Source: Anastrepha obliqua
Taxonomy: Eukaryota > Arthropoda > Insecta > Diptera > Tephritidae
NCBI RefSeq assembly: GCF_027943255.1
Contig: NC_072892.1
Span: 166,906,792-166,970,791 of the forward strand
Reading direction: 5' to 3'
Length of the DNA stretch: 64,000 bases
Shown here: piece after piece, positions 33,079 through 43,170 of the stretch
Position numbering within the stretch: the first letter of the stretch is position 1
Layout: each line of letters begins with the position of its first letter
Position numbers and translations under genes: made by a program
The notes under the pieces: model-generated
What the model saw: only the letters and a program-made list of their open reading frames with translations
Databases searched by the model: none
Told to the model about the DNA's origin: nothing

Positions 33079-34260
33079 CTATTCTAATTTATTGAATAAG
33101 GTGCAGAGATCAGCGGAATTAGCAAAATGTGGCGTCCTGAAAAACACGCCATCCATGGATTTGAATATCATATAACATCTGCCACCCCTAGATTTCTTCT
33201 CCAAATACTCGGCGGCCTGTTCCGCTTGAAGGCTCAGAGCAAGCTCACAATGGAGGACTGTCACACATGGACATTCAACCATCTTAGATTCATATACGGA
33301 TATACCCAGTGATTGTGACTATCACCCTCTCATTCCTTGCTTCGAAAGAAATTTCTTAATGAAAATCTCTTCTAGACTGGAAAGGTTTGAAGAAGATCCA
33401 TCACCCAACACACCCACACACACCGGACGAATCTAAAGTGGACACCGGTGAAGGATCAGGGTTATATTGCGAAGAGCTTTCTATTAGTGAATCCTTTAAA
33501 CTACCGGATCACTGTATGCATTCTATCAGACAGTTAAGCTGCCCTAAGGCCACTGGATGCATTCCAAATAACCTGAAGGAGTGTTTTACATGGTCGCCAA
33601 TCTCTTAATGAGATGGCCAAGCAACATCGTATCATCTTACGCTGGGTTCCAGGCCACAGAGATATACCAGGGAACTGTATGGCTGACCAACTTGCAAGAG
33701 AAGGTACCTGTATGCCAAACATAAGTAATTTTATGGGGGTACCGCTGGCAACTTGTAAGCTTCTTCTCGAGGACGCACAGCTCCATAAATCAAAGATGGA
33801 TTACTGTCAATACTTGTGAAACCCCTAGGCAAATATGGCGAAAACTAAATCTACGTCTGTCCAAGAATATTATAAAATTGAGTAGAACTCAAATTAGGAA
33901 CTTAGTAGCGGCTCTCACAGGACATTGTCCCATGGAGATTACGCAAGGAGATCAGGTGTTTACATTTATGATTTCTGTCATAGCTGCAGAAATGAGGAGG
34001 AGTTGGAAACAATTCAACATCTTTTTTGCACGTGCCCGGCTCTAGCCAGAAGCAGAAACCAATATTTAAGATACTACTTCTTAATGAATGCAGATGAACT
34101 ATACACTTTAGGTATCAACAACTTTTTACGCTTTGTGAAAAGCTTAGGATAGTTCAATCTGAAAGAAAAAATGTAGCCCAGCCTCTGCGGCTCACAACCC
34201 ATTTCGTGGTCTAAGTGTCTCTATGTGCAATACGGCTGCCAAACCTAACTTTCTAAAAAA
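33079..34260 (+). pseudogene. I-like non-LTR element, RT C-terminus plus RNase H, copy 2
   Basis: The reading starts K-V-Q-R-S-A-E-L-A-K-C-G in the RT C-terminus and follows the same path as copy 1 at 5171-6330: I-L-S-D-S-x-A-A-L-R near 33520, G-H-R-D-I-P-G-N-C-M-A-D-Q-L-A at 33652-33696 and C-R-N-E-E-E-L-E-T-I-Q-H-L-F-C-T-C-P-A-L at about 33988-34045. This copy keeps the complete Cys/His tail that copy 1 has lost. The 3' end (GCCAAACCTAAC) is at about 34245. Frameshifts near 33300-33450 and 33800-33900 break it. Confidence 0.8.
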
Positions 34261-34610
34261 TATTTTTCCACCTTTTCTGAAAAGTAAACGTTGCCGCCTC
34301 GAGCTCTTGATTGTCAGAATTTTTTTTTTTTTCGTTTGAAGCTGCTTTTTCATATTTGCGAAGAAAAAGTAACCACCAGGCGCCAAAATTTCACTATATT
34401 TTGGCTGTGTGATTTATTCGAGTCCCCAATTTCCTACAGCTACCTTCGAAACACGCGCTGTGTGAACGAAAATGTTGCCGTAAAAAAAGCAACTCTCCGG
34501 GAAACAGACTTCCCCGACTTTTTCCTATATTTACTTCCTTTAAATCATGCAAAGTAGTAGCGTAAGATGTTTCGTTTATGGTTTCCCTCAATTTTGTATA
34601 CTCAGTCAAT
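34240..34610 (-). pseudogene. Mariner/Tc1-like transposase fragment
   Basis: The minus strand reads V-H-T-A-R-V-S-K-V-A-V followed by I-L-A-P-G-G-Y-F-F-F-A-N-M-K-K-Q-L, corresponding to the region from after the second to after the third catalytic Asp of mariner-like enzymes. The third Asp is replaced by Gly. Only this block is clear, so subfamily assignment is not possible. Confidence 0.5.
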
Positions 34611-35345
34611 AAAATTCCTTTCGTATTCTAAAACATAGTGGCCATGATCTTTCCGACGTATGAAGGGACTTTAAATTCTTTAGAAGAGTCTGCATTCCAC
34701 TTAAGTCATTTCATAAACTATTTCTTACTTTCAAAGTCATAGACCAAGCACATATCTCATCTACAATAACAATACGGTTGAAAATGCAAGTATGTTCCTT
34801 ACATAGCTCCTAAAACTCTCTTCAGCACTCCACTTAAAACTGGTTTTTAGGTATCGTGACCAGTCGCGCGAATCGTATTGCCAGAATCGGCTGATGGACT
34901 GACGCCGCTTGTATTAGTGAATACAAATACCATGGCATGAGCATTGGCTGTGTAGATTTTTTTCATTGCTAAATTTTGTGAAACATATCAAAAGTAGCGT
35001 GGGAGCCAAAGTTCCTTACCATACCTATCAACCTTGAAATCTGTAATTCTTCGTATGTTATGCCAACGGATAGGTTAGTCTCCTTTGCTTATAATTTATT
35101 CGGGCATTCTCCATTACAAGCTTCAGAACTTTTTTCGCATTTACCTCTTCTTTTACATTCACATCATCTACCGGAGCGAGAATGATTTTCAATACTCTTC
35201 CGGAATCACTTTAATTCAATTGAGCACTTTTGAAGTATAAGTGATAAAGCTTGAAAATCATTGCTAAAAACCACCATTTCTTTCGTAATGTTTTCTTAAC
35301 TTTTTCTGCCTTTTGTATGGAATTTAAGGAGTCTCGGTGGTCTAA
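34611..35345. other. Unassigned DNA
   Basis: The minus strand has readings such as G-I-T-Y-E-E-L-Q-I near 35030 that look transposase-like, but I cannot assign a family. No TIRs found. Confidence 0.2.
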
Positions 35346-35349
35346 AATT

Positions 35350-35600
35350 TTCAAAAATTTTGTTTGATATTTCAAAAGTACGGGCTTTAAGGAATATACT
35401 GTCAAATTTTTGGAAGAATATTCCCAGGATTTTCGATTCTACAGCCGTTTTAGCAGGTAGAGTCAGATTCATCACGCGGCGGCATCAATGGTCGCATTTA
35501 AATGGTCAAATCTTTAAACTCAGTTATCTGAAAACTTCTTTTTATGCCTGGTGTTGTCAAAAAAAAAGAAAAACAAAAGACTTTTCAACCGAATCGTCTG
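35350..35600 (+). repeat. Unknown dispersed repeat, unit 1 (paired with 36420-36640)
   Basis: GGAATATACTGTCAAATTTT and GCCTGGTGTTGTCAAA recur in the same order and orientation at 36420-36640 with substantial divergence. No coding signal. Family unknown. Confidence 0.4.
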
Positions 35601-35649
35601 AAGTTTTAATATAATATGTTGTTCGCAACAACAATGGCTACGGCCTGTA

Positions 35650-35990
35650 CTTCTTTTTCTTCTTAATGTGCGCGATAACCGCTTACGCGATTTTGGCCGA
35701 GTTTAACAAAGCGCGCCACCCGTTTCTTTCTCGTGCTAACCGGCGCCAGTTGGACACACCAAGTGAAGCCAAGTCCTTCTCCACCTCATCTTTCCAAAGC
35801 GCAGGAGGCCTTCCCTTCCCCTGCTATCACCAGCTGTATCCATTCGGACGACATGACCCAGCCAACGTAGCCGTTGGATCTTTATTCGCGTCGTATAGCT
35901 CATACAGCCGTGCAAGGGTCAAAAATCTTCAGCAGAATTTTCCTCTCAAACACTCCAGGGGACGCCTCTTCGGGTGTTTTCATCGTGCAA
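35650..35990 (-). pseudogene. RTE-like RT C-terminal fragment (same family as 63540-64000)
   Basis: Read on the minus strand: G-V-F-E-R-K-I-L-L-K-I-F, then I-Q-R-L-R-W-L-G-H-V-V-R-M-D-T, then W-R-R-L-A-R-E-R-N-G-W-R in shifted frames. The nucleotide stretch CTGGGTCATGTCGTCCGAAT is identical to one at 63940-63959. The active-site region is not present. Confidence 0.75.
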
Positions 35991-36300
35991 GCTTCTGAGC
36001 CATTCGGTAGGACAGGCATGATAAGAACCCGGGCTAGAATTGCTGGCATTGCCGGACCACATTTCAAGAAGGCAATAGCAATGGGAAAAATTACTTCTAA
36101 TTTTCAGGCGGAGGTCCACGCCTTCGAGCTATGTGCTAGAGAATTTATTCAAAGAGGTACACATGGTGGCAATACCAATATTCTCTCTGACAGTCAAGCC
36201 GCTCTAAAATCGCTAGGTAACTTTGCATTCCAATCTAGGTTGGCCTGGGAATGTTTGCAAATTCCCGAAACTCTGGCATCAAGAAGCTTTGTTACTCTGA
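35991..36300 (+). pseudogene. I-like RNase H fragment (N-terminal half)
   Basis: The reading contains S-N-F-Q-A-E-V-H-A-F-E-L (the acidic Glu site), I-L-S-D-S-Q-A-A-L-K-S-L (third acidic site) and R-L-A-W-E-C-L. This is the core of the RNase H fold without its last Asp block. It directly abuts an RTE-like fragment in opposite orientation. Confidence 0.7.
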
Positions 36301-36419
36301 TGTCATCCTTTCATTTTTCATGCACCTTTCTGCGAGGTAAACAAAAGTGCCTTTATACCTGAGCGGGAACAATGAGGCTTAAGATGACCCGGCGGTCCAG
36401 AAATTAAAAAAAAATGATT

Positions 36420-36640
36420 TTTTTGTTTTTTCGATATTTCTAAAGTATAGTATGTTCAGAATATACTGTGAAATTTTCATGCCGGAATTGTCAATATTAT
36501 AGCTTCTAAAGCCCATTAACTAGGTAGAGAGCAGTCCGCGCGCTCCTGCACCTTAAACTTTAACCTCACTTACCTCGAAACAACTTTTTTCGGCCTGGTG
36601 TTGTCAAACAAAAAAAAAAAACAACACACAATCAGTGGCT
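36420..36640 (+). repeat. Unknown dispersed repeat, unit 2
   Basis: See 35350-35600: shares CAGAATATACTGTGAAATTT and GGCCTGGTGTTGTCAAAC. Nothing coding is seen between 36300 and 37005. Confidence 0.4.
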
Positions 36641-37048
36641 ATCGCCCGTACTAAAACCATATTATTATTTCAATTACCCGATTTTTAGAGTGTCAGATTC
36701 AAAACCGCGCCATTTTGTCCTTTTTTTAATTCTAGTAATGGGACATAGCTACAGTCACACTGATTAATACTTTTCTTTGGTTTTTGTGATTCAGATAAAT
36801 AGAAGAGCCAAAATGGACAACACCGCCCAGGTCCAATTTTTCGGGAGGGTCAACATCAGCGCCAATTTTAAAATTATTAAAATTAAATTTTTTTTTCATT
36901 TTTGTATGTAAAGGAAGTTAAATAAAAAGTCAATTTTTTAAATTATTGAAATTAAAAAAAAAATTGTATATTTTTTATGTAAAAAAATCATGTGCAGCAT
37001 CGTCCACGTGGTGGAAGTGAAACTTCTGTGTGTGAATGAGTGTGAATA

Positions 37049-37052
<4 letters not shown>

Positions 37053-37100
<48 letters not shown>
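37053..37100. repeat. GA microsatellite
   Basis: An almost pure GA run of about 48 bases, inside the 3' region of the Helentron. Confidence 0.95.
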
Positions 37101-37103
<3 letters not shown>

Positions 37104-37182
37104 GAGAAGGAGACAGGGATAATTTCAAAAGAAATACAACAGTATAAAATTTGTGTAACCGAAATTCGATTTTATTAACTAT

Positions 37183-37455
37183 ATATCGTCCCCTTAGTAT
37201 AACAATAGCCTATGTGCTCATAGGCTATTATTTTTTTATTGAATATTTGGATTCTCCATCGTCGATTTTATATGTGGTCAAAATTTTATCAAATTCTAGT
37301 TCCACAAAGTGGGTCAAAACGTCAGTCAAAAAATAATAAATATTTACAGACATAACGAGATTTGAGTGAGAGCTACTTTCGACAAAAAGTTTGAAATTCA
37401 TTTTCTCAAAACATCAAAAAATTTATAGGCTATTTTAATACTAAGGGGACGATAT
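37183..37455. mobile_element. Small MITE inserted in a Helentron
   Basis: ATATCGTCCCCTTAGTAT at 37183 and its inverse ending at 37455 form TIRs of about 18 bases, followed by a further AATAGCCT match. Length is 273 bases. No coding capacity. Confidence 0.75.
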
Positions 37456-37481
37456 GCATTATGCTATCATCTGTTGGTGGT

Positions 37482-38620
37482 TCAATTGGTAATACTGATA
37501 TAATTGGTTTGTGATAGCTGAAATATGAAATATACATATGTACGTGATTCAATATTTTCTAGATAACGTGTGAAAATTGCATTTAGTGTAGTTCCGGATT
37601 TTGTTGTTGATACTTTAGGGTTATTGTTTATCTGCAAACCGAATGTTTCTCGAAGAAATTGAATCAACGGCAAAGAATCATTGGATCCGAAATTTACGTT
37701 GAAATCTCCCCCGAGAATCAATGGCACTTTGTCTTCGCCTCTTCCAAGTACATTTGCACCTGCGTGGCTGTAAACCAGTAGTGAGTGGTGAATGAAGTAT
37801 ATTATGTCATCAAGATTTTGGTTCCGTGAGATATAGATGGCGGCTATGACAATAGTTTTTCCATTCAGCGTTTGACATTCTGCAATGCAAACATCGCCGA
37901 CCTGGTGTGACTGTTGATGAATATGACTGAGACTGCCTTGTAGTCATTTCCATGTTTGGTGTGACGATATTTACGCTATCATCTTGATTATGGTAGATTG
38001 CCACACCGCCAGCTCTAACATTTAGTCACTTATATTTGATGACGTAATTGAAATTTGGTATATAATATCCTCTTTATCGTTTAACCAAGTTTCGGACAAA
38101 AGTACTATACTCGATTTGCGGATGACAGAGTCTGTTGAATCTGCGGAGTGTGCTTGTAGGCTTTGACAATTAAGAGTATATACAGATAGCCCTCTTCTCT
38201 GAGTCATGAAATCGATTATTTGTTTATCCACAGTTTCCAGTCTATTTAACGATAGTCTCCGGAATTCATCTTGTAAATGAGACATACTGACTGATGCTCG
38301 TCGACCATGATAGAATCTAAAATCATTTCCGTTCGTTATAATCCACAAGCCTTCAATACAAGTGACTCGTGATAAAGCAACGTAAACTAATGATTGCGAA
38401 TGTTTTTTATCATATTCGTAAACAACTTCAGAATAGTGCTTCCCTGAGACTTGTGAATGGTCGTCGCACAAGCACAAACTAATGGTAAATGTGATCGCTT
38501 AGCGTTAATCGTTTTGTTGTTGTTAAGCGGGATTGTTGATGTGCGGCGTCCGATTGGTACCGCTGTTTTACTGATATTATGCGCTGCAACATGACCAGCA
38601 ATTTCTCTGTCGCGTAACAT
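37482..38620 (-). pseudogene. Helentron PIF1-like helicase C-terminus fused to EEP nuclease, frameshifted
   Basis: From 38620 down: C-A-C-A-T-T-I-H-K-S-Q-G-S-T, then, after a frameshift, S-L-V-Y-V-A-L-S-R-V-T-C-I-E-G-L, the end of a PIF1-like helicase. The same frame continues into an EEP (endonuclease/exonuclease/phosphatase) domain: Y-T-L-N-C-Q-S-L, L-L-S-E-T-W with the catalytic Glu and, after more frame changes near 38020-37750, L-I-L-G-G-D-F-N-V-N-F at about 37720. The order helicase then nuclease is diagnostic of Helentrons. Stops near 38020 and frameshifts make it dead. Confidence 0.85.
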
Positions 38621-38862
38621 TATGATGTATAGCTCTTCTCTTTCCCTCTATGTTATATGTCTGTATGCTCTGTCTTACAACGAAGCCTATGTCTTAGGTA
38701 TAGAAAATGTATAGCTCTCTTTCTCCTTCTCTCTACTTTGTATCTTTTTTTCTCTCTCGCGTAACGAAATCTCTAAACGTTACATTTTTCCAATTCACTC
38801 TCCATTCTCGCTCAAATATCAGACCGCCGCTAAAGAAGTTTCACTTCAAAAATTAAATAAAA

Positions 38863-39960
38863 AGCCTAAAAAATTTAAATATCGTTTTTTATTTTTTTTG
38901 GTATTGTGAAAAAAAATTCCTGAAAACCCTCTAATTTTCGAGCTCTAGACCACCCCTTCATTACAGCACTCTGTTAACTTTTCTTCAACATTGTCCCGTC
39001 AGCCATTACTATCGTCTTTCACCGGGAATTACTAGATAACTGATAACCACAATTAAGTGGTACACCCCTACCGAGAACAGCATACATTGAACGCCACTCA
39101 TACATTTTATAATGTTGAAGTCCAACGACTGTAACCCTATGCAATAAACATAAGTACGCAGACCGCATGACATTTCTTATACAGGATAGTTCAATAAGAC
39201 AGCAGATTTTATTTGATAAATAAACACATGAAAATGTTTTTAAACGATTTATTTTTATGTATAAAATACAATATCTGCTAAGTAGCCCTCAATATTCAGT
39301 TTGAGCAGGAATTGCAAGTTGGCTTTATAGACCATCATCTCATCAAAGTCACTTCAGCAGGTGAATGCTTGAGAAATTGCAAATCTAACTTTTCCTCAAC
39401 ACTCTAACTGAACTCAGTAGTGAGGCTCAGTTGAGGCCCAGAAGCCTTCTAAGACAAAATTGAGGCATTTGCGTCACAAGGCGCTGGTGATGCAGAAGAA
39501 TGGACTGTTTGTTATAGTTTATGGGCCGAAGATATAATCGAGCCATACTTTTGCTTATATAGAAAAATTGAAAAACTAGTTGTGGTGCCAAATTCACGAG
39601 AAATGTAACAATTTAGGTACAATGACTTTTCCTAAAGCCTATGAGCATACGTATATGTATACGTACCAACATATTTAAAGACTATGTGTGTATATGTCTG
39701 TGTATGAATATCTCTTAATACCAAACTTTGTATTCACGCATCTGATTTTGTATGCCTAACTTTTATTTATGGTTTGAAGGAAGAAACAAAATATGGGAAT
39801 TTTACAATTTATATGCAAATGCTCGTCGAGTTTTTGTATTTTTAAAAACTTTGTCGCTTTCTAATCTTGTGCAAGGTGTGCAAATAATAAGTTTAATTGC
39901 AGTAAAATAATGGATTTGGATACTTTCAAATTAGTTGTACTACTTAAAGTCAATTTAACT
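38863..39960. other. Mostly unassigned DNA; possible DD41D scrap near 39470-39570
   Basis: The plus strand near 39490-39560 reads E-E-W-T-V-C-Y-S-L-W-A followed by I-I-E-P-Y-F, which resembles the V-T-V-W-C ... G-P-Y-F-F block of DD41D transposases. Without another motif this is tentative. The rest shows nothing. Confidence 0.3.
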
Positions 39961-39961
39961 A

Positions 39962-41260
39962 ATACAGGGTGAACGATATGAAGTGTTACCTATTCAAAAC
40001 ACCATAACTTTTTTGTGTGAAATTAGTTTTTATTGATTTCAAGGACAAAAATGGTTCAAAAATGATTACAATTTTAACATACCTGTATATTCACTTTAGC
40101 TCGATATGACCACCTTTTGCCTTCACTATAGCCTTTAAACGGTCAAAAAATGAGTTGCATACTGCACGAATGTGATCTTGAGGTATTTTGGCCCAATCTC
40201 GTATAATCGCTTTTTTCAACGCATCCATACTGGCATATTTTTTGGTCCTCACCTTGCTCTCCAAAATGGACCAGATAGAATAGTCCATCGGACTTGCGTC
40301 TGGCGAATTCGAAAGCCATTGTGTGGACGAAATGAAGGGTGGAACATGATTTTTTAACCATTCTTGGTTCACACGAGCTTTATGAGACGGTGCCGAGTCC
40401 GGTTGGAGCGTCCATGGTCTACGACCGAAATGTTTGCATATGAGCGGCTATAAAGTAGCTTCTAAAACATTTTCCCGATAATAAGTCGCATTCACTTTGT
40501 CACCAGGTTCGATAAAAACGGATGGAGAGCGCCCATCAGCGGTCACTGCGGTCCAAACCAATACTTGCGATGGGAAATTGCTTCGAGTGGCGATACGTAG
40601 CCTCAAATTCTCGTATGAGCGTTTGGTCAAGTAAACACGATCGTTTTGAGTGTTTATGAACTGCTCAATTGGGACATTTTTTTCAACAGAAAACAAAATG
40701 CACGTAGGAAATTCGCCACATTCGTGCAAGCGCAAAAACTCCTTTGCTCTTTCGCACCGAGCTTTTTTTTTTACTGGAGTGAAAGATCGTGTGCTTTTTG
40801 GAACTTGTAAGCCTTGACCTTGAGCTCATTTTTCAATATGCGTCGAATGCTGTCTTGCGATATTGCCAGCTCTTTCTTCCACTTCGACGTGGATTTCGTT
40901 CAAGTCGAGCCTTCACTTTCCAAACCATTTCTGGCGTTGTTGTGGTTTTTTTTGGCCCACCTCCATAGCGTTTTGCAATGCTCCCAGTATTATTTTAACG
41001 TTTTATGGTGCGATACCCAAAAATTTTATTCACTTCGAGGTGACTGAGTTCACGAACACTGGCTGTTTTTTCCAGCCGAATGTAACGCAATCACACTACT
41101 ACGTTTGAATTCCATCACAAAAAAAAAAATTCAACAAAACTGAGACGCAAAGGCTTTTGATGGCTTATAAACAATATATTGAATTGTCATTAGAACAATT
41201 TTACGTTGATGTCATGAGCTGTTTTACAGATACAAGCAGTGTGTAGAATCACCCAGAAAG
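39962..41260 (-). pseudogene. DD37D (maT-like) Tc1/mariner transposon, broken transposase
   Basis: The C-terminal frame (40372-40091) reads N-Q-E-W-L-K-N-H-V and S-P-D-A-S-P-M-D-Y-S-I-W, then G-G-H-I-E. The upstream frame (40735-40448) reads F-S-V-E-K-N-V-P-I-E-Q-F and W-T-A-V-T-A-D-G-R-S-P. Between them Q-P-D-S-A-P-S-H-K-A-R holds the second Asp. Spacing to the last Asp is 37 residues, as in maT-type enzymes. The first Asp is replaced by Val. An HTH part continues to about 41115. A stop near 40440 and frameshifts kill it. The left end has ACAGGGTG; a matching right TIR was not clear. Confidence 0.8.
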
Positions 41261-41689
41261 TTTTACAAAATTTTTTAATGGAACCTCTGCCTTTATTTCT
41301 AACATTTTTGCAATGGATTTAAATGTAAATAAATAATTGCGAACTACTATTTGTAAAAAATAAAGCAGTTCACCAAAAGGAGACAAGGATCTCTATCTCT
41401 TCCTCCAACACTCTCTTCGACCTTGGGGAAATTGTATACAAAACGAAAAAGTTCCCGCCTCGTATTATAATAAATATAATAATTTAGTTTCTGTAAAGTT
41501 TTGTAGTTTCTATCAACCTGAAAGATTTTGAGTACTCCATTTTTTTTTTAATTTAGTTCTTAATAGACCTATTAACTAGCACTGCTACCAATAAATGTAC
41601 GTTTGATTTAACTTAGATGTTCGCTGCCTCAGGCTGGGAATTGGTTGGAGGCCAAATTCTTTGAATCAATTTTCTGCCTTCCAGGCAAA
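41261..41689. other. Unassigned AT-rich DNA
   Basis: No motif recognised. Confidence 0.3.
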
Positions 41690-41960
41690 TTTCAAAATAT
41701 ATGCACTTGGCGCATTCTTGATTTCATTCGGATCCATTTGATCCCGATTTAAGATGTTCAATCTTGTCTTTGCCAAGGCAATACAATTGCACAAGATATG
41801 CTCTTTGGTTCCATCATCCTACAGTCATCAATCTACACTCTGTCTCATTTCCAATTTTTGGCAGATGGTAATTTAAGTAGTAGTGGCCTGTCAGAAAACT
41901 TTTCTATTTTTACTATTTTCCTACGCATGTTGTGCGATTCCCTATTGCAGGTAAAAGACA
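41690..41960 (-). pseudogene. I-like Cys/His tail fragment
   Basis: The minus strand reads L-T-G-H-Y-Y-L-N-Y-H-L, then D-D-G-T-K-E-H-I-L-C-N-C-I-A-L-A-K-T-R-L in pieces, the tail after RNase H in I-like elements. The first zinc cysteines are mutated or out of frame. Confidence 0.5.
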
Positions 41961-42879
41961 CCATCATCTGAAATACAAAATTGTTACCCTTCGAAAGGTA
42001 AATAGGACGCTTCCATAGATGAACTGCGAAGGACTTACATTACTTGTAAGCAGAATTTGCCAACTTTTCAGTAAGCTATCTCACTACTATCAATATTGAC
42101 ATATAGCGAATAGGAAAGACTCACCGGTGTTCAGATCTGATGAATGCGGGAACTGACACGTTTCCTTTATGACATTTTTAATTTGAAATTCAGGCTAAAA
42201 AATAGATAATTCAAGAATGTTATATATTAATTTTTATAGACGTCTTTAAGCTTTCTTTTGCTTATTTGAACCCTGTAGCCTGTAAACCACTGATATGGAG
42301 GAAAATGTGAAAACTTTGTATAGACAAAACTTTTAATAATATCTCCTATAGAATGGGTCAGTTGTATTCAATTGAATTAGATGTATATTTTTTCATTAAA
42401 TATTTCATGCAAGTGATGTGAGACGTACATATTTGTTAGATATTTAGACGAGCTCATCCTACAATTAGCGTTTTGATTGTTTTCTACAAAATAGAGAACC
42501 TCTAATTTTTTGTCCCCTCCGAATGGCAGATGGTTTTTATTGGAGGTCTTTCATCAGAAGGGTCGATTGATATCAGAAAACCTTTACCATCAGTTGTTGT
42601 TTCATGTCAATAAAGATTGCCAGATGATGATGATGATAATATAATATTTGTATTTAAATTTTTCAATTTAATTTTGGTTAATTTATACTTATTTTTGAGT
42701 CAATATTTTTCAATTGATATCAAACTATTGATTTATTTAAATATCATATTATTTAAGATTAAGTCATACCGCCCCATTAAGAGCTCATTTGGACGAGAAA
42801 TTAAATTTTCTCTGTGAGACACCATTGCACAAGAAAAAAGGAATAGATAAGGAGTTAAAAGACCGATCGAAGTAGTTAT
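41961..42879. other. Unassigned DNA; weak SINE-body trace near 42517-42555
   Basis: CCGAATGGCAGATGGTTTTT near 42520 resembles the inverse SINE body (CCGAACGGCAGATATTTTTA) over about 35 bases. It is too short to be certain. A GATGATGATGATAAT run lies at 42623-42640. Confidence 0.25.
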
Positions 42880-43170
42880 CATCATCAATAGCACTACAGT
42901 CTTGTGCAGACCATTCCTTTCACAACTACGGTTCTCCACTTTGAACGATCCGCTGTTACGCCTTTCCAGTTTACGATCCCCATTTTCCGCAAGTCAGCTG
43001 TGACCTCATCAATTCAGCGTTTGTTTGATCTCCCTCGACCTCTCCGTCTAACCACTTGTCTATGGAACGATATACTGGCATCTCTTCATTTGCTCGTTCT
43101 GTAAATGTGCCTAGCCACCTGATGTATTGACTTTTTATAAAGCGTATTGCGTTTCCATTTATGATTGACC
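42880..43170 (-). pseudogene. RTE-like RT C-terminal fragment
   Basis: The minus strand reads R-F-I-K-S-Q-Y-I-R-W-L-G-T-F, then a G-E-V-E-G-D-Q region corresponding to the Arg-rich G-R-P-x-x-R-W block, and L-T-C-G-K-W-G. The order fits the C-terminus of RTE-like proteins, with heavy decay. Confidence 0.55.

Larger units (their letters stand above)
37010..38862 (-). mobile_element. Helentron with helicase C-terminus and EEP nuclease, internally deleted
   Basis: On the minus strand, the 5' end at 38862 starts TTTTTGAAGTGAAACTTC, and the 3' end near 37010 carries AGAAGTTTCACTTC. The 5' leader (38860-38640) jumps directly to the last part of a PIF1-like helicase, so Rep and most of the helicase are deleted. 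The EEP nuclease follows. A 273-base MITE is inserted near the 3' end at 37183-37455, and a GA microsatellite lies at 37053-37100. Confidence 0.8.

Noticed and set aside
37053..37100. Possible satellite array
   Set aside because: It is a single GA microsatellite of about 48 bases.
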